DNA from: Parietaria judaica | Lineage: Eukaryota; Streptophyta; Magnoliopsida; Rosales; Urticaceae | NCBI GenBank assembly: GCA_954871525.1 | Contig: OX940860.1 | Location: 23,344,001 to 23,408,000 of the forward strand | Direction: 5' to 3' | DNA length: 64,000 nucleotides | Shown: positions 49,301 to 62,003 of the stretch, piece by piece | Position numbering within the stretch: position 1 is the stretch's first letter | Layout: each line of letters opens with the position of its first letter | The notes under the pieces: model-generated | Told to the model about the DNA's origin: nothing | The model's database searches: none | What the model saw: the letters and a program-made list of their open reading frames with translations, nothing else | Made by a program: the position numbers and the translations under genes

Positions 49301-52300
49301 CCAATAGTATCACGAGAAAGGCTCACAAAAGCACCTTTCTCAGGCCAATACATGCTTTTACAGTAGTACTCCATCGGTAACCCTTTCCTCTTTCTCTCTT
49401 CTGCTTTCGCCCTGTCAATCTTATCAGCATTTGCATTAGCCTTTCTGTGCTCATGACCCCATGGCATTAACGTAATATCCACGACTACGCTTTGAATGAC
49501 ATCATCCAATCTCACATCTAAGCAATCGCTTGTTAAGAAGACTTCTCTCTCGTTAGCTGTGTTTCCCAAAACTGTGTGGGACCCTCTCTGCATCATTCTC
49601 CCATGAATCATTTTGCTTCCATCTGATGCTTCAAACATGTACTCAACCAAATATATGATAGGCAGTTCATCAGAATCTTCATCCTCCATTAAAACCAAGC
49701 TTCCTACATTGATTCCTTCACCACGAAGAACAGCCCGTTCATATAAATCTTCACCGGAACTTGTTTTTCCCACAGGCTTCCCTTCCCATGCTGTTTCCTT
49801 TTTAACAGAACTGGATTTTGGCTTCTTCGGAATTGAACTAGGAGATTTCCCCTCCAATTTCTCCTTATCCGGCAAATCTTCTTCAGGATCATCGTCCTCA
49901 TTTTCTTCCTGCTCATCAACTTCATCCTCGTCTTTTGCTTCAATTGGAGACTCTTTGTTTTCTGCTTCTTCCGGAGAGTAATTAGAGTAATACTCTCCCC
50001 AGATCCGATTGATCAGCCTCGTCGTAGTCGCTTGCATAACCTTCCTTTTGGATACCGTGGGTCCCATCGATGCTCTTGGATTAAGATTCAGTCCACTCTT
50101 CTGGTCTACCTTTTTCTTTTTCATGAGCCATTTCGTGTGGTGTCTCTCTTCCATTTTATTTGACAGACCCACCACAAAAGCACACTTTTTGATATTATCA
50201 TCTGGGAATTCTGCAAATAACTGCAGAATTATCTGTCCATGAACAACCACGTATCTCTCGACAATTGCCTGATTGGAAGAGATGTAGGCACGGTGATCTT
50301 TCTTAAACTCGAGCAATTTCTTGATGACGTCCATGAAAGAGAGTCGTGATATTCGGCTCTGCTCTTTCAACAAGGTAATGATACTTATTCCAAGCTTTGC
50401 CGTCTTCAAAACTGTTTCATACCATGGTGCATACTGCTTTGAAGGCTTGCCGAGTCTATACCTGATGTCAAACACCCATTATTAGCACCTTGAACCACAT
50501 TCCAGAATACTAACTACAAGACGTTATTAGGGTTTAGCACTAATAAGTGTCACTTTCTTCTCCTTAATTCACAAGATACTATACCTGTTATTACTTAGTG
50601 GGATATTCGTTTACCATTCAAATAAAAGCAAATATAAACATTGTTACAATTTAAAATCCGGTCTGAAAATCAAGAGCTTCACCAACCATTACAAAACTCA
50701 ATCTTCCTTCTTTTTTTTTTTAATGAGAGTAAAGTTTTACTGAATGGTTAAAGGCTAACATTCTCATTCATTAAGGTCTCTTCAAGGATTACAACCTAAC
50801 ATGATTAAACCCTTAAAACATGATTTAATAAATCAAATGCAATAATTAAACAAAAAGACCTATTAAAATTGTCTAAATATTACGTAATTAGCCATAATTA
50901 TTATTTAATTGTATGTGTTTAACAAAAACATACCAAGCCATATCTGTCCGGATGGAGATAAAGACCATGGATGACCCAAATTCAATCATCCACTCTTTTA
51001 TAGCACTCAAGTAGATCGGCATCCCATCAGTGTTCTGTATTTGTGAGCCCCCAGAAGACTGATCTAGATCATCATCAAGACAAAAACCGCTTCCATCATC
51101 AGAAGTCATTATCCCAGAACCAAAGATTGTAACATCAATATCAGCACAGGGTTTCATCGGTAGAAGCTCCAGGGAGACCAGCCTCAAATCCGAGTTATAG
51201 AGAGACCAGTTGTGGAGCATGCTTCGAGGAAGTTCGTCGGGATAGCACACATCAAATTCACTGTCAAAGATCACGAATTCATCGGTTTCTTCGGCAGAAC
51301 TCTTGTAATAAGCAGGAAGAGGATAATCATTTGCAATTTCATCTTCATTAATCTTGACATAGTATTTGCCGGTTCCCGCGGTTAAAGCCCGGCCCTTCTT
51401 CTGCTTCATTGACTGCCAGTACTCTTCCTCTTGCAACAACTTTGCTAGTTTGGTGCTCTCATCTTCATCAGATGGAACCTTTGTGGACTCACCGTCTGCA
51501 ACTCCCGAACCAATCTTCAAGGCACCACCAGTAGAAATAGCCATCGGTTGTCGAAACTCTAGACGGGTACACTCATCTCTTAGGGCATCAAGAACAGGCA
51601 TGTTGGCGAAAACAATATCACTCTTGGATGTTTCCAAACTTATCAACTGACTGTATATAAATTCGCCTTGAGAAATAATGAAGTCTTTGATAGAAGCCCC
51701 ACTTAAGTGAGATTTGCCAGCATTCATCGATCGAATAACGCCAGCTAGCAACTCATCAAGACTGAGGCCAAGGCTCCCTTGAGAGCATTTAGACACCTGC
51801 TTATAAACTTCTATGCAAGCACGGGCCTTCTCGAAGAAAAGATCATAGTACTTCTTGTAGGAAGCCGCGGGTTTAAGGCAGTGATAATCAGCAACTTCAG
51901 TTGAAATCCATATGATGGGATACCCGTCCTCGTAACCTGAGATGTCCCATGATTCTATTCTTCCAAAACATTCACACTTTACACCCCTCTCCTTCTCCTT
52001 GTCTGAACTTTCTTCAAGCGGCAATATGAAGCCAGAGATGAATATGTCACACACCTCTAACATCTCAGGTGGCTGAGAAACACCGTTTTCATCGTGCAGG
52101 GTGAAGTCAGTGAGTCTTCGGTTATTACGACCGTCGCCCCCTCCTCCGGCAGTCATACACATAGCAAGCATCTCTTCTTGCGCAACCAATTCCTTCTTTG
52201 TTACAACAAGAGAGTCTTTGCTAGATATGCTAATGGACTTCTCTTTGAAGCTTTTACATGCAGCTGCCCTCCTCGGCATTTTCCGAGTACCAAGAGACTC

Positions 52301-53554
52301 TTCATTGTCATCTTTTGGGGGCGAAGCACGCTTCTTTCCTTTATCCTCATTTTCCACCTTCTCTTTACCCTTCTTCTTGTTACCTAATGCCAATTATGCA
52401 GATCAAAGTGTGAGGGAAAAGCATGCATATCAATGTCATGTTCAACTTAAAGCAATTGAAATGCTGAATAACCAAGCTAACTCTAGCATGACACACTGAA
52501 CAAGAATTTACAGCAGTTACAAAACTAATCATCAATGCATAACCGTTAGAAACCAATCTAAATTACCAAGAAAATAGTAAGATATGAAAGAGCCCGTAAA
52601 AATTCAAGAAATACATTGTATATGAGAACAAGTAAAAACGAAGTCTTGTGAAATGTGAAAGCCCATAAAAATTGAAGAAAACGCGTTGTATCTGGTAAAA
52701 CTGATATCTAGTGAAATATGAAAGAGCCCGCAAAACCTTCCGAGAAATACATTGTATCTGAGAACTCGAGTGGAACCAAAATCTAGTCAAATATGAAAGA
52801 GTCTGTAAAATTCCAAAAAAATATATTGTTTCTATGAACTCGAGTAGAAACCAAAATATAGTGAAATATTTTGGCATTTTACCAAGAGACTCTTCAGTGT
52901 CAGCTTTTGGAGGTGAAGCACGCTTCTTTCCTTTATCCTCGTTTTCCGCCATCTCTTTACTCTTCTTCTTGTTACCTAATCCCAATTATGCAGATCAAAG
53001 TGTGAGGGAAAACAATTCATACCAGTAATAAAGCAATTGAAACTCAGAATAACCAAACTAACGCGAGCAACTCAAATTTATATTTGTTTAAAAATCAAAA
53101 TACCATCAAAGTATAAGCAATTGAAACCGCAATTACCCAGAAATATATTGTATCTATGAACTCCAACAAAAACGAAACACAGTGAAATATGAAAGAACCC
53201 ATGAAATTCCGTGCGCTAAATTGAAAGCTTTGGGAACATTACAACAATGGCAGTGTTCTAAGTTCTAACCAACATCAATCACATCGCATAGTAGAGAAAT
53301 TGCAAGAAGAAGACATGAAAAACCCACGAGAGACTCAACAAAGCTTCACTCACTAGCTCGAAAGAGATATGTTCTTGAAACAAAAATCTGAAGAAACGAC
53401 TACGAGCTTCCAGATTAAACACATAATCGAAAGAACGATCAAGAAGAAAGAGAGCATGCATGTGACAATCTGAAGATCGAGAGCTACCTGACGATAAGGA
53501 TTTTTCAGAGCCGTCGTTCGAAGTGGTCGATTCCAAGAGCGTCGCCGATCCCAT
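46360..53554 (-). CDS. MET1: Maintenance DNA (cytosine-5)-methyltransferase, MET1/DNMT1 family
   Basis: Core exons are 53554-53488, 52383-50934, 50461-48946, 48848-48681, 48593-48395, 48311-48200, 48060-47913, 47813-47616, 47531-47253, 47163-47002, 46914-46696 and 46500-46360, all GT-AG and in frame, for 1552 residues. Domain order: a Lys-rich N-terminus, replication-foci targeting domains (second exon, about 60-500), a Lys/acidic segment ('[17 protein letters not shown]'), two BAH domains (about 720-1060), a KKKGKGKEG linker and the catalytic domain. Catalytic motifs are I 'DIFAGCGG' near 1118, IV 'GGPPCQGFSG' with the Cys nucleophile near 1219 (split by an intron), VI 'LLENVRNF', VIII 'QSRKRAF' and X 'GNAVPPPLA'. 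It copies CG methylation after replication, keeping transposons silent. No CXXC finger is seen, as in plant MET1. The gene has an extra duplicated exon and an intronic minisatellite. Confidence 0.95.
52560..53215. repeat. ~75-bp minisatellite around the duplicated MET1 exon
   Basis: Units with GAAATATGAAAGAGCCC, AAATACATTGTATCTGAGAAC and a variable CAAAATCTAGT stretch recur four times at about 52560-52870, between the cassette exon and the second exon. A further related unit lies at about 53140-53210, in the first intron. Units are diverged by roughly 10-25%. Confidence 0.75.
52883..52975 (-). other. Duplicated, frame-neutral cassette exon of the MET1 gene
   Basis: A 93-bp block with acceptor TTAG|GTAAC and donor CTTG|GTAAAAT encodes '[21 protein letters not shown]...EESL', almost identical to the start of the next exon at 52383 ('[21 protein letters not shown]...'). 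The flanking acceptor-side intron sequence is duplicated as well (52384-52500 versus 52976-53075). Both ends are phase 1, so including it adds exactly 31 residues and skipping it leaves the frame unchanged. In the downstream copy the donor-like position reads CTTGGTACTC and is used as coding sequence. Confidence 0.75.
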
Positions 53555-53719
53555 CTCCTCCCCTTCTCGACCACCGGATCGGAGCGGCTCAGCCAGAGAG
53601 CCGAAACCCTAGAAACTCAGGCGACAGTGGCCAGTGATTGTGGCGAAGAGAGAATCGAGAGTGGATGTCAGCCTAGCTTTATTGCAACCCCATTACTGTC
53701 TGTGTGTATACTGTATATG

Positions 53720-53764
<45 letters not shown>

Positions 53765-54392
53765 GTGGGAAATTAGAGGGAATGAGCTTCAATGGCGGGA
53801 AGATGAAAAGTGTTGTGTATTTGGGGCTTATTGACTTTGGATTTTCCATCTCTGATACTGCTTTGTTTGCCGCCATTTTTTTGGACTGAAACTTGCAAAA
53901 TCTCCAATAATTATGTACAATTATACATTACATATAATCATATTTGTTCTTGTATTAAAAAAAAAGGAAAAGCTTATTTTACAATAAAATGATAATTAGC
54001 GAATGGGTAATTTTAGCTATCAAAATTGTGTTTAGTTAAGCTTAATGTGAATAATCAGTAGCGGAGCTAAGTCTCGATTCAGGCGAAATAGCGACGAAAA
54101 CAGAACAATTATATCTCATAACCGTTTAAGTTAAAACAAAAGTTTAACGAATCGAAAATATATCTTAAGCACAAACTACTTATACGAAAATTCATTTATT
54201 ACATCTCATAACCGTTATGTCCGAATTAAATTACAAAACAATTTACTGTATTAGGCTAAAACAAAAGGTTTGGTAAATCGAAGATATATCCTAAGCACAA
54301 CAAAGTACGTGAACATAAACCTATTAATTACATCTCATAAGTGTTTTGCCCTTCTCTCCGAATCGAAATACAAAACAATTTACTATACTAGG
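53555..54392. other. MET1 5' flank, TA microsatellite and diverged tandem repeat
   Basis: 53555-53700 is the 5' UTR and promoter of the minus-strand methyltransferase gene. A (TA)n tract of about 32 bp is at 53726-53758. From about 54085 to 54390, and resuming after the solo LTR at 55158, roughly 145-bp units recur (ACATCTCATAA..., CGAATCGAAATACAAAACAATTTACTATA). Confidence 0.55.
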
Positions 54393-55152
54393 TGTAGAGG
54401 GGGGTTTTCACCACCCTTTTCCAGTCACAAAGACAATCATCAAATAATAAATAAAATGACAACAAATGATGAGCATCTCTGTTTTATTATGATTTCCGAA
54501 ATGAGCTCGGTTTTCTTCCGTTAAATAGCTGGACAGATGAAGGATCATGCGCCTCAGATAATTCTATTACAAGATCTATTTTTCTTGCTTTTGCTGAGTC
54601 TTTTTTCTCTCCATTTTGTTCGAATCACCAACTAACCAACCTCTACAAACTGAGGCTTATCTTGCCTTTTATAGAGTTACAATACTTTCCCCTTCTATCC
54701 TTCCCGCCCTTTTCCTCTTTAATCATCATTTTCTGACGTGATTTGAGGGCAGCGGGGTTTATCCTCACTTTATGTCACCTCCGAGCATGCTCCCGTAATG
54801 GGTAGGTGCGCCGCATTAAATGCGCGTCTCGTCAGCCGTCGCTGACGCTCTCATCGAGGGAGTAGGTCGGCTTCATTAAATGCACGTCTCTTCGGCTGTC
54901 ACCGGGCTCTGCATAATCATCATGACGAAGTTCCTCGTCGAGTCGTGATGGGACGCTTCATCGCGACCTGCTTGCTCGCGTGGCTGCGTCCCCTCGCTGA
55001 TGAACCTCCTCGGGGTATTCCTCCTCGGGGGTGTCCTTCCTCGGGGATAACTCCCTCTTCGCTGATGAACTTCCTCGCCTCCCTCATGTCGTTTATGAAC
55101 AAAACGACACGAGTTGTGTTGAGGATGGATTTGACCAAATCCGACCTTAACA
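54393..55152 (-). mobile_element. Solo LTR, 760 bp
   Basis: Starts TGTAGAGGGG and ends CCTTAACA, with exact 5-bp duplications CTAGG at 54388-54392 and 55153-55157. No internal region or partner LTR is present. A minus-strand TATA box (CTATAAAAGGC at about 54664-54674) gives the orientation. It differs in sequence from the solo LTR at 32752-34300. Reading frames within it encode no known protein. Confidence 0.88.
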
Positions 55153-55157
55153 CTAGG

Positions 55158-55910
55158 TTAGGGTTAAAAGTTCAAACAATTTACTATAAGTGCTTACTAT
55201 ATCTATATATAAGCACAAACTATGTTTACATGTACTCAGGGCCTATTCACAAAAATATTGGGTGATCACCTAAGATTTCCAAAATTTAAAATAAAAAATT
55301 TATATGTAAAATGTCTCGATGACAACCCCCATATTTAATATATAGTAACTTGATAATAATAATAATTGGAAAAAAACCTAAATTATATAGTATCTTGATA
55401 ATAATGATTATATATAAAATGTCTCAGTGACGAGCCCCGAATTATATTGTTTACATGGACTGTTTGTCTAACAAACTTTAGTCAAGTTGGATGAAAAAAA
55501 ATCAACTCATTTTAGCTAACATGACGTATATATGATAATATTAAATGAGGTTGGACCCATCCCGCCTCAGTTGAACTAAAATTACGTATTAATACCGCGA
55601 TTAACCATTTTGACAGTTCATACATCGAGCTTAGTCCGGAAGAAAATGAGAACGAACTTACCAAACAACCATTGTAAACACATAATATTAATTTTGGATA
55701 AAGGTTTAAAATGCCTCGAAAACCCGTGGATGTATTGTGGGTAGACAGTTTTCTATGGTTACCCATGCAAAACACGGATTGATATTTCATTTGCCTATAT
55801 CCGAATTTCGCCTATGAAACCCGATTCTCCCATTCTTTACCCATCCGACCAGATAATTAGCTCTCTGTCCGAAAACCAAAACTCGGACCCTAAAGTCATA
55901 TTAGTGCTCG
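55158..55910. other. Intergenic DNA
   Basis: AT-rich DNA continuing the tandem repeat interrupted by the solo LTR, with two related phrases 'AAAATGTCTCGATGACAACCCC' and 'AAAATGTCTCAGTGACGAGCCCC' about 95 bp apart. No gene recognised. Confidence 0.4.
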
Positions 55911-56462
55911 TAGGGGTGCACCAGTCAGTTAACCTGTTATTTTTTCACTATATGGTTTCCTTAACCTGATTCAAGTTAGTCATGTTTTAATAACTTTAAG
56001 TTGTTTTTAAAAACCGGTTAGCCTAATTTTCGATTATCAAAATCTTATTAGCCTGTTTAATAACCTTAACCTATTATTTTTTTATTAATATAACATTAAA
56101 CACATTTTATTGCAATGATAAAACATATTAGTCCAAAATAAATCGCAAATAAAACAACCAGTCAAAAAAAAAAAAAATATTCGCCGAGCAAGGAATTGCA
56201 AAGGAAAGATGAAAGAGTCATAAAAAAAAAAAAAAAAGAGAAGAAGTCGAGGAGGCTTTGAGTGAAGAGAGAAGTAACTGTACTTAATTTAATTTATTTA
56301 CATGTTTTGAAAAATAAATAACTTGTAACCTTATTCTGTTTGAAACCGGATACGGTTAACATTAACTTGTTTTCAAAAGAACTCGGTTACGGGTATTTTA
56401 AACTGGATATTTTTTTTGTTACGGTTTTAAAATTTAGTTACTAGTTATTCTGCACATCCCTA
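55911..56462. mobile_element. hAT-like non-autonomous element
   Basis: Left end TAGGGGTGCACCAG and right end CTGCACATCCCTA are imperfect inverted repeats. Flanking 8-mers AGTGCTCG (55903-55910) and AGTGCTCT (56463-56470) differ at the last base, compatible with an hAT-type duplication. The interior is AT-rich, with AACCGGTTA / TAACCTG phrases, and has no coding capacity that I can see. Confidence 0.65.
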
Positions 56463-56704
56463 AGTGCTCTCGTAAAATCGGACCATTCTTGTGAAGGTTC
56501 TTTCGGACCACATTTATTTTTTTCCCGGCTGAATATGGTTTGCCTGTTACAAATTGAAATATACACAACACACGTTTGAATTTTTACAAGGCACAAGAAT
56601 ATGACATTTTTCATATCCTGCGAAAACACGTCGAAAAACTTAAGAAGAAAAAAGAATTACACACAAGTATGTATATTGTATTGTACAAAAAAATAAAAAA
56701 GTGT

Positions 56705-59700
56705 TCATCGTCTCTGGTAGTTGAGGAACTTGATGGCGTATGCGAAGACGAAGAAGAAGAGGAGAACCCAGGCGAGATGTGCGAGGACAACGGGGAGAAG
56801 AAAGTCAAAGTCAAAGCCCAAGAACTCCTTCAGGAACTCGTCCACCGGCTTCGGCTTCGAGCCGGGGATGTCGACCGGGGCCTTGCTGTCGCCGACTTGG
56901 GAAGTGAATAGGCCGTAGATGGTCCACGCCACCGGAGACGCCCAGTAGTACCACCGCCACCACACCGGAATCATCTTCAACCACACAGCTTCACTTTCAG
57001 TGTAAATTTTTTTTAAAAAAAAAAAAAAGAGAGGAAGAAAACCATGTCGTAGTTGATTACTTTGATCCCGACATAGAGCAGTCAAGTTTATCGACTAAAG
57101 GAAAAGTACATAGGAGCAAAAGCGGAACTACCTAAGAGGGAGTGGGAGGGAGGGGGTGGGGTTCAACAACCCCTTTCCTTATTTTCTTTTTCTACATTAA
57201 ACCTTATATAATTTTTAGTGTAAATTCATTTAAATTTTTCTTAAAAGTCCTTTAAATTTTATTAAAATTTAAATATAATCTCCAAGTGTAATTTTTTGGT
57301 AAAAGATTAAATCTAGGTCCTCAGGATGTAATTTTTAATTTCATCACTCCCCAAGTCGACGTGGGGTTAGAAGGACGGTGGTAACCCCCCTATGGGGTGA
57401 ACGAGGCGGAGTCCTAACCAAATTTTGCTTAAGAATTATGTAGTAGAGCCATTTTAGGTATTTCACATATTTTATGGTGTATATGACTTAGAAACCGTAA
57501 TTCCGTTCATTTGGGTACAAAGATTTGTACTCAAAAGAACTTAGCACATGAAATTTGCAAGCAGCAAGTGGACGTATCTCTTATTACCGGGAGCTAACCA
57601 CTATAATTCGTAGTCTCATTTTGATTTTGATTTTTGCCATTTACGTTTACTGATTTAGGGATATAGGTGGAAAATCCAAACATTGTAAACTGTGAAGAGA
57701 GCGAGACTAGAATGGCGTACCGGCCTGGGGATTAGAAAGCCGGAGAACAAATTCCAGAAGCTGAGGAAGAAGGCCATGACGATGGCCGCAATCTGGTGGC
57801 CCGGCGTGAGCGCGACGACCATCATTCCGTACATGGAGAAGTAGGTGAAGCACATGAAGATGAAGTAGTAGAAGTACAAGAACTTCTCCGCTTTCCAGAC
57901 GAACCCGATCATCGAATACAGCAGAAGTGTATACACCAGTGTCTGTACTGCAACATATACAGTTTCTATAGCCACCTGCATTGTATCACATATAATTTAC
58001 AACGGAATTAAATCGTTATTTTCCCGGTTTTTCTTGTGTTGGATCCGGCGATGCGAACTTGTCGAGTTGTTCGATAAAAGAAACGCACCTGAGCAAATGC
58101 ATAAGGCAATTCCGAGTACATCCCTGCAGCTCGCTCGCGGTAGAAGACGGTTCTCTCAATCGAAACGACAGACTGCACGGCAGAAGCGTTGCTCGCTCCG
58201 AGAAAGAGCACTGCCGAATACGTCGCTCCCAGAAGATTTATGAGGTCTTGTTGTCTCTTTCTGATAACAATGTTGAAAAATGGACAAGTTTAAACAGAGA
58301 AAATATCAAAGATGTTTGCTGGATTTTACTCACATTTGATCGCCCTTGCCCCAGAAGATCGCGCCAAACAAGATTCCGATGACGATCGTCATGAAGAAAC
58401 GGATGGCGTTGTATCTCGAGTTCCTCCAGTACGACCAGTGCTGCTTCCAGAAGCAGGCTTTGCACTGCGTCGCGAAGCTCTGGGAGTACTTTGTGGCGAA
58501 GTGAAGATCTTGCGAGCCCGGTTGTGGAACGCTCAGCTCTCTGATTAGCCCCTCGTTTCTCCTGAGACTCGGAACATCGAAAAAAAAAAATGAAAAGAGA
58601 GTATTTGGCGTATGCAACGAATTTATGGCGTTGAGAACGGTATGATCATTGCGAATCACTCACCGGTACAAGTCGGAATTGGCATATACTTGTGCAAAAT
58701 CGATGGCAAGCTGTGACTCAACGGCATTAGAGCTCACTTCGAGCACCCAAGTAGCTGGATTATAGCCCTCCTTGATTTTTGAAACCCCCGGAATAGCCTG
58801 CAAGAAGCTTCAATGCATTAGCGGGCTTGGGAATTCTGGATTTTCTGGTTGAACCGGTGAAGAAAACAAGATGTCTAACCTCGAAATACTCGATGAGATC
58901 GTGAGAATCGCGACCGAGTGGTCCCGTGTAGATAACTTCACCTCCTCTTTTCATAAGAAGAAGCTGGAAAAAACGAAGCATGATCGCGGATGGAATTAGC
59001 AGCGTAATGGATAACGGAATGATATAAAATAAGTGCTCAACGGAGCAACAAATACCTCGTCAAAGGCCTCGAAGATATCGATGCTCGGTTGGTGAATCGT
59101 ACACACGACGGTTCGGCCCGTGTCGACAGTGTTTCTCACTGTTCTCATGACGATTGCGGCAGCTCTTGCGTCGAGCCCCGACGTCGGTTCGTCCATGAAA
59201 ATGATCGAAGGGTTAGCCACCAATTCCACCGCGATAGTGAGCCGTTTTCGTTGCTCTGTTGTCAAGCCGTCCACTCCTGGAAGTCCAACCAAAGCGTTCC
59301 GCAACGGCTTCAGCTCAACTAGCTCCATGACTTCTTCAACAAACATCTTCAAAGATCGAAGATCGTAAAAACCGAATTTGAATCAATACTCTACATTCAA
59401 AAAGTACGTTTATGTTTATATTAATGATGACTTGCCTTTCTTCTCTCCTTTTTCACGTCCGAAGCGAGACGAAGCCAAGCCGAGTACAAGAGGGATTCAT
59501 ACACGGTGACGTAAGGCGAATGTATGTCGTTTTGCTCACAATAACCGCTGATTCGGGCGAATGTGGCTTGCTTCTTTGGATATCCGGAAATACTTATACT
59601 ACCTTCAATGTAGCCTCCGGTTTTCCTTCCTGCTAAGACGTCCATTAAGGTCGTCTTTCCTGCGCCACTTACACCAATTAGCGCAGTAAGAACACCCGGC

Positions 59701-61923
59701 CTAAAAGCGCCACTCACATCCTGGAGAAGTTGCAGTCGACTTTCTTGAGCCCCATGACTCTTCATTTCCTGATTTGTGGCAGAAGCAAACAAGGAAAGAC
59801 AAAACCCGGCGACGTTTAGCATAAGATTATCTGCTTAGAATCTTTGAAACCCGCACTGATTCATGAAGAAGGATCGAAAGAGTTACTCACCGCCGGCATA
59901 TCGACGTAGTAATTGACATGGTGAAACGCAAGCGATAAGGGCTGAAAGGGCAAAACCAGCCCCTTCTTGTTGCTGGAAGTTGAATCAGAATTTCTTCTCG
60001 CGTTTCCTAAAGGAACATCGAAAAACCGCCACTTTAAATAAAAATCTGACTCATTTTTTGAGGTATTTATTCATTCATCACAAACCTTTTAATGAGTTTC
60101 CAGTACTACTGTCGGTTTCTTCTTCTGTAATTACTGGTTTGGAATCACCAATAGCTGAAATAAATCGAGATGAAACGCAAAGCGGGACGAATATAAATTG
60201 TTCACTCATATAAATTATTCACGTGTCGATCGAATCGTACTTACACATCGAAGAGCACGAATATAAATTGTTCACTCACGGTTTAAAAATGTCAGCGCGA
60301 GAATGAAAAGAACGTTGAAAAGAAGAGAGAATCCGAAAAGAGCTCCGATGCAGATCCAATACCAGTACTCGTCGACGAAGAGGCCTCTTCCCTTGAGAAG
60401 CGTCTTCCCAACCGTGGAGCCACTTACGGGCTGCGCCAAAGAAGGAAATCATAGTGGAACATAACTAAACGTACATCAGCTGCGAAATTTTGGCATGTTT
60501 TCGGGATTATGATAGCTTACGGTGCTCCATCTATCATCGAGAAACTCGTTGATGGCAATGGCGTTTTGTCCGTACATCATCGGAGAAACATAGTATCCCC
60601 AGATCATCCATGGTTTAATGTCGTCTGCATATTCGTGAATCGTGAGACAAAACATTTTTAAGTCCAAAAACGCTCCGGCTCGTTTCTTCGGCTCCAAGAC
60701 AACGCTTACCTTTGGACACAATGAAGCCTCCCAGGACAAACACTACTAACAAGGTGAAGGTTCCGAGCGTGTTTGCGACGACATCCGATCTCCCAGCTGC
60801 TGCGATGAATCGGAAGAGAGACAGAGCCATCTGATGAACCCCGAACAGGGCTAAAAATTGTTTGAAAAATCTGAAAAGAGAACGAGACACGCGACGATCA
60901 CGCATAAGATCAAATTCCAAACGATAAATTTTCCGATTTATTGCTCACCTACTGACAGAGGGAGCAAAACCGATGGTGTAATACGTAAGAACGATCCAAA
61001 TCCCGGATTCCATAAGCGATATTGGGATCCTAAGCAGCCAAATAGGCAGTGCAAAAGCCCAAGAAGGGAAGAACAGAGAGTCTCTCTGCTTGTAGAACAC
61101 GGGAAGTCTGAAAACCGTCATCGCCAGCTCAGCCATCCCGTTGAACATGACGTTGATCAGACTAAAGAACAGCGCGCCCCAGAACTTAGTCCCATCTTCA
61201 AGCCTTCCCGATTTCATCTGCGTTCTGAAGAAAACCGTGAAGGCGATCACAGCCATGAGAGTGATCTGAAACGTCTTGAAAATGTACACGAACGAGTTGC
61301 GCTTCATCAGCAGCCATTCCCTCGAAAAGCAAGCTCGGAAGAGCTTCGAGCTCGAGATTCCGTACTTATCCTTCACCAGAGCCGACGGGTGAGTTTTTGA
61401 CTTGTCGAACGGGACTTTCATATCTTCCATGAGCTTTTCTCCGATGTGAAAAGATCGGAAAGCTTGAGCGAATTCAGGCACGGAAATGTACGTGTAAGGC
61501 CGGTTGTCCTTGTGCCAGTATTGCTCTTGGTCTTTAACGGAAGTTACTTCTTGAAGGAAATCCGGTACCGCTTTTCTTTCGGGGCATTTAAAGCCCATGT
61601 TTTCGAAGAACTCGAGGACGCTTTTGCATGGGCCTTGGTAAACGATCTGCCCCTCGGAGAGAAGAACGACGTCCTCGAAGAGATCGAACGTCTCCGGAGC
61701 CGGCTGCAACAGAGAGATCACCATTGTCACGTCCATGATCTCAACCATCTGCTTCATGTGCTTGATGATCTTGAAAGTCGTCGAGCTGTCAAGCCCGGTT
61801 GAAATTTCGTCCATGAAAAACGCTTTTGCCGGTCCAACCAACATTTCTCCTGCATGTAATTCAACCACAGTTTTGAATTAATTTTTCTTTAAGTTCCTAA
61901 ATTGTGAAGATACTCATGAACAT

Positions 61924-62003
<80 letters not shown>

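Noticed and set aside
52563..52985. A 140-residue protein starting in the duplicated MET1 exon
   Set aside because: After 31 residues the frame runs into intronic minisatellite, giving a Phe/Leu/Tyr-rich artefact. It would arise only by intron retention.
54920..55265. ORFs of 77 and 106 codons near 55 kb
   Set aside because: They lie in the second solo LTR and cross its boundary. They have no known domain.
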